Part shown: piece after piece, positions 1 to 5,422 of the stretch
Layout: each line of letters begins with the position of its first letter
How positions within the stretch are numbered: the stretch's first letter is position 1
Assembly: GCF_902491285.1 (NCBI RefSeq)
Contig: NZ_CABUHK010000146.1
Location: forward strand, 1-6,181
Source of the DNA: an uncultured Bacteroides sp.
GTDB lineage: Bacteria; Bacteroidota; Bacteroidia; Bacteroidales; Bacteroidaceae
DNA: 6,181 bases
Direction of reading: 5' to 3'
Made by a program: the position numbers and the translations under genes
The notes under the pieces: generated by a model
What the model was told of the DNA's origin: nothing
Database searches by the model: none
What the model saw: only the letters and a program-made list of their open reading frames with translations

Positions 1-154
1 ATCAGCGTTCGAGCCATACTGTATCGCGTTTTCTGAGTTTTATCGGACAGCAATATAAGATTATACGGTTTGAATACAATTATTGAGCCGATAATTTACA
101 ATCAATAGGTTGTGATAATATATAATTGATTTAGGTAAATCGAACGGTTGTTTT
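1..154. other. Noncoding stretch downstream of the B12 operon
   Basis: This stretch follows the stop codon of the DUF4465 lipoprotein gene and runs to the left edge. It is AT-rich, and no reading frame of useful length lies within it. The plus strand has short open tails from the edge in all three frames, ending at stops near 36, 57 and 84. One of them could be the C-terminus of a convergent gene outside the window, but they are too short to identify. I see only weak AT-only inverted repeats: AATTAT/ATAATT at 78-83 and 91-96, and GATTT/AAATC at 128-132 and 137-141. Neither is followed by a T-run on the minus strand, so no convincing terminator for the operon is visible. Confidence 0.5.
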
Positions 155-931
155 TTATTTTTCGATGAGAGTGATACCATCAAGGCAGAAATAAGAAGGA
201 GTTATCATTCCGACTTCCGGGTCTGTATCTGATGAATTCATTTCAAATTTAATGTAGTCAGCATTGCTGATATTACTCCAATCGAACCATTCCCATGTAT
301 TAACTATTTTTTGTTTGTTGTCACGGAAATCTGCCAAGTAGAAATCAATGCGTCCGATAACACTTCCATCTGCTTTGTATCCTACTGCTGTTAACGTAAA
401 CCAGTCCCCATTAGTGAAAGGCCCTTTAACCATAGAAGATGAGCCATCATTTCCATCCTTGACAGCAAGATAAGCATATGTTGTGTTTGTTACCCATGCA
501 CCTTTGAATTCATATTTTTCGGTGTTGAGATTAGTGATTTGGGCAGGGGTGTAGCTATTGGTATTTGATGTTAAATAGGTTTTTCCGTTTTTCCCTTTTC
601 CTGTTATAGCGCTGATATTACTATACCCAGCAGTTGTAATATCAGTGTAATTAGTATAAGTGAATCCACCGCCAAAACTTGTACTACCTTGGTAACTACT
701 GTAGTAATGTGGTAATTCTATTAGATTTTGAGGGTCTTTAAAATTGCACTTCGTATAGTAGCCATCTACTTCTCCCTCTGTTGTTTTAAATTCAGATTCA
801 GTCTCAGTTAGTAGGTTCTCGAAACTAATGACAACTTCTTTTTTGTCACCACCTTTTGTTTCATCGTTATCATCACTACATCCGCAAAAAGCGAACACAG
901 ATACTAATAAGAATAAAGATAACTTTTTCAT
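155..931 (-). CDS. btuH: DUF4465 surface lipoprotein, BtuH-type vitamin B12-binding protein
   Basis: The product is 258 residues and probably binds cobalamin at the cell surface beside the BtuB/BtuG transporter. Residues 1-17 form a lipoprotein signal peptide (KK charge, hydrophobic run, lipobox FCGC with Cys18). The next residues are SDDNDE, an almost ideal Bacteroides surface lipoprotein export signal. The remainder matches the DUF4465 pattern: WVTNTTYA (146-153), a DWF segment (176-178), FYLADFR (197-203), a Trp-rich W-EWFDWS patch (213-219) and the closing TPSYFCLDG motif (244-252). The family includes BtuH, described as a B12-binding lipoprotein in gut Bacteroides. The gene starts 34 bases after the btuG stop and is the last gene of the riboswitch operon. 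The region before its ATG is A/T-rich without a Shine-Dalgarno. DUF4465 proteins also occur away from B12 loci, so the ligand is inferred mostly from the neighbours. The symbol is by family, not from direct comparison. Confidence 0.88.
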   Translation of the reverse strand: MKKLSLFLLVSVFAFCGCSDDNDETKGGDKKEVVISFENLLTETESEFKTTEGEVDGYYTKCNFKDPQNLIELPHYYSSYQGSTSFGGGFTYTNYTDITTAGYSNISAITGKGKNGKTYLTSNTNSYTPAQITNLNTEKYEFKGAWVTNTTYAYLAVKDGNDGSSSMVKGPFTNGDWFTLTAVGYKADGSVIGRIDFYLADFRDNKQKIVNTWEWFDWSNISNADYIKFEMNSSDTDPEVGMITPSYFCLDGITLIEK

Positions 932-965
932 GTTTTTGCTCTAATTTTAATTATTAATTGTTTGA

Positions 966-2942
966 TTATTTTTTGTAATGTAAGTTTTCTACTGTGACGA
1001 CTTCGGTAGATATTTCTCCTGTCCAGCCTATGTTCTGATTGACGGCGGTATAGATTCTTACGAAGTCTATTTGGTCTAATAATACAGGTTGTCCGTTTTG
1101 GTCTACAGCCCGGTCTATTTTAAATTGGCTGTATTCGGTTCTGTTGGGATGATTGTCTGCATATCCCCAAGGATAACAATAGCCTACCCAGACATTACCC
1201 TCTTCTACGGCATTGTCTTTTAGACGTGTCCCATGGAAAGTTATTTCATTTTCTTCTATCCAGTTCGGATAATAAGAATCTTGTTGATGGAATGTGTTAC
1301 GTTTGACGAATCCTTCTTTTCCTAAATTATCTTTCCAGCGGACATCGCCATTGGCAGGTTGGGGGCGATAATAGGTGATTTCGTAATTACGTATTTCCGT
1401 ATCTTTTCCGTACTCACTACCTGCCAACTCATACCATTCATCGTCAGGTATCCCATTCCTATTTATATCTTTCGAGACTAATACAATTCCCGGTTCAGCA
1501 CTTCCACCAAGTGCTCCTGTTCCAGTGTTATTGTTGTAAGTGGCATTTCCCCACACCTTGAAATCATATTCCCCTTCAATATTAGGGATTGGTTGAGGAA
1601 ATCCTACTGTTATTGTTCCACCGAATCCGCCTAATGAGATAACTGATTTTTTCTTTAGCTTTTCTGTGGCACGCTCTAAAACTTGTTCGGCAGTGAAACC
1701 TGTCTCATAAGCCGATGTACTCGTATTGATAAACTGTCCGGGAGCCGGCTTATATTCCCATACTTTATCGGCGAAAGCCAATGAATTTTCAGTTTCTTCG
1801 GTATTATCATCAATGTCGCTTTGTGAAGCCTTGTCGCTGAATACAATCGTGTTCGGATTCAGTCCGATATTATTCAGGCGGAATTGCAGTTGTCCTTGTT
1901 GGTTGAAACAGAGCAAATCTCCGTATATGGTGTAATCATAAGCATTTGTGATATATACGTTGCCACTATAAGGATTCACATTGATTCCATAAGGAGTATC
2001 GATATTTGTTCCGTCCGTAATGAAATTCTCACGAACGGTTTTTCCTGTTTTCAGATTGAATGTCTTGATAGAAGATGTTTGCGTACTATAATTGTAATTG
2101 TATAGATAGGCAATCTCTCCGTCAATGGCGAAGTTCTGTACTTTCTCATTGTAATGAGTCACTCCATTTGTCAGACAGTCTATTTTGGCAAAGTTATAAT
2201 TTCCTGCTTCTACATCTTCTCCACGGGTTGCTACATAAACGGTTGTTCCATCCGTACCGGCTACAATCTTGCCCGGATTCGGTCCTACTGTAATTTTATT
2301 GATTTCTTTGAATGTGGCGATATCAACCACGGATACAGTATTGTCTACTCCCAGACCGGATGCATAATCCAGTCCGCCGGAATTGGAAACATATAACTTC
2401 TCGTTTTGTACACAGATTCCGTCGGGATTACGTCCCACGGAGGTGACACCGTCTATGGCGAGGGAAGTTGTATCAATACGTGTCACTGTTCCGTCATAAG
2501 AACACACATACGCTTTTTCTTTATGAAAGGCGATGTATCGCGGTTCACGTGAACTTCCGTTTTCGGTCAGCATTTGAATTTGCTTCAAGGAGTTTCCTGT
2601 ACGGAAGTCTATTACTTCCACTGTACTGGAAACATTGACAATGACATATATCTTGCCGCCATAAATGGCTAAATCATTTGCCGTATCTCCCAATCCCCGA
2701 TGATTGATTGTATTAAAATAGTTGCGCACCATTCTCTGGTTTCCGAAAGAGAAACGCATCAATGAACTGTTATTCTGATTGAATAGTCCTTCACATAACG
2801 CATAGAGCTCGGCTGTATCTGTTTCAGTCGGGTCACCTGCAATGTCCGAAGTGAAAGGCTTATCTTCCATGTCATCACAAGCCGTGAATAATAATAGGAT
2901 GGGCAGGCAGAACCAAAATATATATGTCAATTTCCTTTTCAT
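966..2942 (-). CDS. btuG: BtuG-type surface lipoprotein: beta-propeller fused to a C-terminal domain
   Basis: The product is 658 residues and is probably the extracellular corrinoid-capturing partner that caps BtuB. It has a lipoprotein signal peptide with lipobox FTAC (Cys22), then DDMED, an acidic surface-export signal. Residues about 46-368 are a YncE-like seven-bladed propeller with repeated blade patterns: DLAIYGGKIYVIVN (90-103), YIAFHKEKAYVCSYDGTV (136-153), GICVQNEKLYVSNSG (175-189), GKIVAGTDGTTVYVATR (224-240) and GINVNPYSGNVYITNA (319-334). An acidic linker (371-387) leads to a second domain, 388-655, containing LGGFGGTITVGF (437-448), EPGIVLVSKD (483-492), a calcium-loop-like DINRNGIPDDEW (492-503), ITYYRP (522-527) and PWGYADN (591-597). 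That domain resembles one found in Bacteroidetes cell-surface proteins; I cannot give its function. The gene starts 15 bases after btuB. BtuG proteins in B. thetaiotaomicron bind B12 very tightly and remove it from intrinsic factor. The operon position makes this role likely here, while the ligand itself is inferred. Confidence 0.9.
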   Translation of the reverse strand: MKRKLTYIFWFCLPILLLFTACDDMEDKPFTSDIAGDPTETDTAELYALCEGLFNQNNSSLMRFSFGNQRMVRNYFNTINHRGLGDTANDLAIYGGKIYVIVNVSSTVEVIDFRTGNSLKQIQMLTENGSSREPRYIAFHKEKAYVCSYDGTVTRIDTTSLAIDGVTSVGRNPDGICVQNEKLYVSNSGGLDYASGLGVDNTVSVVDIATFKEINKITVGPNPGKIVAGTDGTTVYVATRGEDVEAGNYNFAKIDCLTNGVTHYNEKVQNFAIDGEIAYLYNYNYSTQTSSIKTFNLKTGKTVRENFITDGTNIDTPYGINVNPYSGNVYITNAYDYTIYGDLLCFNQQGQLQFRLNNIGLNPNTIVFSDKASQSDIDDNTEETENSLAFADKVWEYKPAPGQFINTSTSAYETGFTAEQVLERATEKLKKKSVISLGGFGGTITVGFPQPIPNIEGEYDFKVWGNATYNNNTGTGALGGSAEPGIVLVSKDINRNGIPDDEWYELAGSEYGKDTEIRNYEITYYRPQPANGDVRWKDNLGKEGFVKRNTFHQQDSYYPNWIEENEITFHGTRLKDNAVEEGNVWVGYCYPWGYADNHPNRTEYSQFKIDRAVDQNGQPVLLDQIDFVRIYTAVNQNIGWTGEISTEVVTVENLHYKK

Positions 2943-2957
2943 ATCAGTATCCTGCTT

Positions 2958-5000
2958 TTAATATGTTATTTTTAGCGTTGCTCTTACCGAACGTCCCGGC
3001 ATTGGGAAGTATCGTACAATCTCGTAATTTTTATCCATCAGGTTCAGTACTTCCACGCTGAGCGAACTTGTAACTTTTCTTATCCGGAAGTCTCGGCTCG
3101 CCGAAATACTGTGGTCACTGTAACTATCCAATCGGTTGGCTGCGATATTCTGTCCCACTGTATAGCGTTTTCCCGAATAAAGGAATGAGTAAGACATATT
3201 TATCCATGGAGTCTCGATGTCTGCTTGTCCTGAGGCAGAAACACGGGGAGTATAGGCTATCTGATGTTTATAAGTCGATTTATCCTTACTCAAATCAGGG
3301 TTGGTGACATCCAACGCCCGTTGATACGTATAATTACCGGACAGGTTGATGCGGATTTTCTCCCAAGGCTGAAGAGATAAGTTTCCTGTGATGTCAATAC
3401 CTTTGATATCTACACTTCCCAAGTTTCTCATGCTCCATATCGCAAGGTTCTTGGTAGGATAAGCAATGATTTTATCCGTTACTTTGTTATAGTATGCATC
3501 AACGGTTGCCGAAAGATAAGGAATGAATGCACATACATTCTTGCTGTATGTCAGACCGATATTATATTGCTTTGCATTTTCAGGTTTCAGTTTGGTGTTT
3601 CCTACTTCCTGGTAATACAGGTCATTGAAACTTGGCAGACGGAAGATGTCCTTATAGAAGAAACGGATACGAAACTCTTCGTTACGGAAAGGCTTGAATG
3701 AAGCGCTGACATAAGGCGTTAATTTGCGGTGATTGCCGGCACTGCCGCCTTCCTTGACATCTTCGTTGATGATAGTCGCCAAAGCGGATGCGGAGATTGT
3801 CAGCCAGTCATTCACGTATTTTCCTGCAAAAGCCGTCAGCCATGAATAGCGGGTGGGTTGCGCAAAATTAGTAAGATTAGTATCCATTGTATTGATACTC
3901 CCATCCGTCGAAAGGGAAAATGAAAGATTGCTCAATAATCTGTATAATACCGATGCGGAGAGATAGTATTCCTGTTGGTAATAGCTGTTTTCCGTTTTTC
4001 CTAAAGAGTTTTTGGTGTCGGGGTCCAGATAACGCTGATAGCTCCAGTTCCACTTGGCGGAAGTTTGGAATACCCATTGTTGGCTGAATTCTTTTTTGTA
4101 TTGGCTTTGTACAAATGTATTCTTGTCCCACAGGTGTTGTGAGGAATAGTCATTATAAAGTGTAGTGGCTTTCGGCAATCCCCGCGAAGATTGAAAGTAA
4201 TAGGCTTTCAATCGCCATTGCTCTTTGTCGGAGAAGTTGCCGTAAAGTCCGGCTTCGGCACGAAAAGTCTGTACGTCGGTATTCTTTCTTTTCTCCCGTG
4301 AAGTCAGGTCGCCCTCTGTATTTCCGTAGCGCAGGGTATATGGATATTGTCCGTCCGATGACATCCATTCGCCATTGGCTGTGACTGTCCACTTAGAACT
4401 GAGTTGTTGCTCTAACAGAACGGATGGATTGACAAGCCCCCATGAACCCGTCTTGAAAGCCGCGCTGATATTCGTACGTTTCCCTTTTTTGAAACGGGGA
4501 GTAAGTGTCTGTATATTCAGTATTCCTGCCGAAGCGAAGAAACGTGCCGGCTGGAAGATATTGTCGCTCTGACCATTACTGAGTGATAGTTGGTCTACAT
4601 TATCGAGCGAGAAACGGCCGATGTCGATCTGTCCTGTCTGGCAGTCGGTTACGGTGATTCCGTCATAACCTACGGCTGTGTGCTGTGCACCCAAGCTGCG
4701 TATGGATACGGTTTTCAGTCCGCCGATGCCACCGTAATCTTTCACGGTCACTCCGGCAAAATGCTTCACGGCATCAGAAACTTGCAGGGCATGCAGGTTC
4801 TTTAGCGCATCTTTGGAAAGTACTTGTAGCGGAGCGGTAGAACGTACCTCTCGTGTTTGATAAATATCGGAAACAGTAATTTCGGGGATGGAGTATGTAT
4901 GTGTTGTATCCACTTTTTGCTGTTGCGCAAAAAGTGTCGGGAGTAAAAGTTGGCAGCAGAGTACTGCACAGATACTTTTGTATAGCCTTGTATGTCTCAT
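2958..5000 (-). CDS. btuB: BtuB-type TonB-dependent vitamin B12 outer-membrane transporter
   Basis: This is an outer-membrane beta-barrel that imports cobalamin using TonB-ExbBD energy. I start it at the ATG at 5000 (680 residues), because a signal peptide begins there: basic MRHTRLYK, a hydrophobic core, and likely cleavage after LPTLFA at residue 25. The frame continues upstream to a GTG at 5069, but those 23 extra residues are charged and overlap the leader hairpin. A TonB box is visible at IPEITVSD (38-45). The plug spans about 48-168 and includes VSDAVKHFAGVTVKDYGG and SIRSLGAQHTAVGYDG (99-114). The barrel follows with many alternating aromatic strands. It ends in the TonB receptor signature FPMPGRSVRATLKITY, with a terminal aromatic residue for barrel insertion. 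It lacks the N-terminal carboxypeptidase-like extension typical of SusC proteins, and its length suits BtuB. The upstream cobalamin riboswitch and downstream btuG identify the substrate better than the barrel sequence does. Confidence 0.95.
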   Translation of the reverse strand: MRHTRLYKSICAVLCCQLLLPTLFAQQQKVDTTHTYSIPEITVSDIYQTREVRSTAPLQVLSKDALKNLHALQVSDAVKHFAGVTVKDYGGIGGLKTVSIRSLGAQHTAVGYDGITVTDCQTGQIDIGRFSLDNVDQLSLSNGQSDNIFQPARFFASAGILNIQTLTPRFKKGKRTNISAAFKTGSWGLVNPSVLLEQQLSSKWTVTANGEWMSSDGQYPYTLRYGNTEGDLTSREKRKNTDVQTFRAEAGLYGNFSDKEQWRLKAYYFQSSRGLPKATTLYNDYSSQHLWDKNTFVQSQYKKEFSQQWVFQTSAKWNWSYQRYLDPDTKNSLGKTENSYYQQEYYLSASVLYRLLSNLSFSLSTDGSINTMDTNLTNFAQPTRYSWLTAFAGKYVNDWLTISASALATIINEDVKEGGSAGNHRKLTPYVSASFKPFRNEEFRIRFFYKDIFRLPSFNDLYYQEVGNTKLKPENAKQYNIGLTYSKNVCAFIPYLSATVDAYYNKVTDKIIAYPTKNLAIWSMRNLGSVDIKGIDITGNLSLQPWEKIRINLSGNYTYQRALDVTNPDLSKDKSTYKHQIAYTPRVSASGQADIETPWINMSYSFLYSGKRYTVGQNIAANRLDSYSDHSISASRDFRIRKVTSSLSVEVLNLMDKNYEIVRYFPMPGRSVRATLKITY

Positions 5001-5027
5001 CCTTATCCTACTACTGGTCTGTTTTTT

Positions 5028-5041
5028 CACTTTTAAAAGTG
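5028..5041. repeat. Perfect 14-base palindrome CACTTTTAAAAGTG
   Basis: The sequence CACTTTTAAAAGTG is its own reverse complement. Its last three plus-strand bases overlap the outer end of the terminator-like stem at 5039-5069. It lies in the btuB leader, 28 bases before the start codon. In RNA it could form only a small AU-rich hairpin, in competition with the terminator stem. As DNA it could be a protein-binding site. Its presence also means that the U-run after the terminator stem is just four bases long. Confidence 0.45.
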
Positions 5042-5069
5042 TCCGGGCGAAATCCCTTCGACCGGACAC
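5031..5069 (-). terminator. Riboswitch-controlled intrinsic terminator upstream of btuB
   Basis: On the minus strand GTGTCCGG (5069-5062) pairs with CCGGACAC (5046-5039). After one T/C mismatch, CGAA (5060-5057) pairs with TTCG (5051-5048), closing a five-base loop. This 12-bp, mostly GC stem is followed by TTTT and then AAAAG. It lies between the aptamer and the btuB ATG and does not cover the ribosome-binding region at 5001-5015, so transcription termination suits it better than translation blocking. The U-run is short, so termination may be partial. The alternative pairing of its 5' arm is given as a separate entry. Confidence 0.65.
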
Positions 5070-5074
5070 GCATA

Positions 5075-5096
5075 AATAAACTTGGCAGAGTTTATT
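5075..5096 (-). repeat. Inverted repeat in the btuB leader, just before the terminator
   Basis: On the minus strand AATAAACT (5096-5089) and AGTTTATT (5082-5075) are perfectly complementary, with CTGCCA between them. This makes an 8-bp hairpin ending five bases before the terminator stem. It may be a spacer helix of the expression platform that brings the antiterminator segment and the terminator 5' arm closer together. That role is inferred. It has no T-run and is not a terminator. Confidence 0.5.
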
Positions 5097-5112
5097 AATT
5101 AAAACACACTTT

Positions 5113-5125
5113 CTCTGAATCAGAG
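5113..5125 (-). repeat. Palindrome CTCTGA-N-TCAGAG in the btuB leader
   Basis: The sequence CTCTGA, one base, TCAGAG is a perfect inverted repeat on both strands. The single-base spacer means that as RNA the innermost pairs must open to make a loop, leaving a stem of about five pairs. It is the first of three inverted repeats between the aptamer and the btuB start codon. It could be a structural helix of the expression platform or an operator-like site; the sequence does not decide. Confidence 0.4.
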
Positions 5126-5149
5126 TGATGAATGAAATGATAGACGGAT

Positions 5150-5157
5150 TGTCCGGT
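5150..5157 (-). promoter_or_regulatory. Candidate antiterminator segment of the B12 riboswitch
   Basis: The minus-strand segment ACCGGACA is perfectly complementary over eight bases to TGTCCGGT at 5068-5061, the 5' arm of the downstream terminator hairpin. It has the same core (CCGGACA) as the terminator's 3' arm, so the two compete for one partner. Formation of the 5150-5157/5061-5068 helix would prevent the terminator. The segment could instead fold locally as CGGA-CAA-TCCG (5155-5145), which would free the terminator arm. Which fold goes with bound B12 is inferred from the usual repressive logic of these riboswitches. Confidence 0.45.
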
Positions 5158-5200
5158 TCATTAGACTCAACGCTTTTTCCTCGAAAGCAGTGAAATTGGG

Positions 5201-5380
5201 TGCACGGCAGGTCTTCTGACTCGTTCCTGTTGCGGGCGCCTTCCCAGAAGTTTCTTTCCAGTGGCTAAAAGTAGGTTGCTCGCAACACATTTATAGAACT
5301 TACAGCAGCGGGACTGTTCAGGATTTACACCTGATTCCCTTTTAATCGCTTTCCTCGTATGTTTTGAGGGCTGCGAACCA
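5201..5380 (-). promoter_or_regulatory. Cobalamin (adenosylcobalamin-type) riboswitch controlling the btuB-btuG-btuH operon
   Basis: The minus strand carries the conserved blocks of the cobalamin riboswitch (Rfam RF00174) in the correct order. AAAGGGAATCAGGTG, then AATCCTGAACAGTCCC and GCTGCTGTAAG lie within 5343-5299. The hairpin GTTGC-GA-GCAAC is at 5286-5275. The B12 box GCCACTGG is at 5265-5258. GTCAGAAGACCTGCC is at 5220-5206. The hairpin TCAGG/CCTGA in the first block is intact. The element starts only about 40 bases after the stop codon of the upstream gene and ends about 200 bases before the btuB ATG. Corrinoid binding is expected to lower expression of the transport genes. The class (adenosyl- or methyl-cobalamin preference) cannot be settled by eye, and the outer boundaries are approximate. 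Confidence 0.97.
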
Positions 5381-5388
5381 ATGCGCGA

Positions 5389-5421
5389 CAAAGATAGATA
5401 GTTTATTTGTTTTTTGCAAGG
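5389..5421 (-). promoter_or_regulatory. Bacteroides-type promoter for the riboswitch and B12 operon
   Basis: On the minus strand TATCTTTG (5396-5389) fits the Bacteroides -7 consensus TAnnTTTG. CCTTGC (5421-5416) supplies a TTG -33 element, with 20 bases between the TTG and the -7 element. Transcription would begin near 5381-5384, immediately before the aptamer, giving a leader of about 380 bases to the btuB ATG. The -33 element sits just past the stop codon of the upstream gene. The position is well supported by the riboswitch; the exact start site is inferred. Confidence 0.65.
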
Positions 5422-5422
5422 T

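Noticed and set aside
1..60. Possible end of an insertion sequence or of a convergent gene at the left edge
   Set aside because: Only short open tails are visible, with no terminal inverted repeat pair, target duplication or recognisable transposase motif within the window.
78..141. AT-only inverted repeats as an operon terminator after the DUF4465 gene
   Set aside because: The stems are only 5-6 A/T-rich pairs and have no T-run on the minus strand, so they are likely chance in AT-rich sequence.
155..931. Lower GC of the DUF4465 gene as a sign of horizontal transfer
   Set aside because: Counts on single 60-base lines range from 33 to 47 percent GC here and 37 to 53 percent in btuB, so the ranges overlap and the case is not convincing.
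1726..2396. Overlapping plus-strand frames of 69-80 residues opposite btuG
   Set aside because: They are antisense shadows of the propeller gene, with cysteine-, serine- and isoleucine-rich products typical of reverse-frame reading.
3877..4392. Minus-strand frames of 79 and 84 residues within btuB
   Set aside because: They lie wholly inside the btuB coding sequence in another frame and show no domain, signal peptide or separate ribosome-binding context.
2958..5000. SusC-type glycan transporter as the identity of the TonB receptor
   Set aside because: There is no N-terminal carboxypeptidase-like domain and no SusD partner, the length is far below SusC, and the riboswitch indicates cobalamin.
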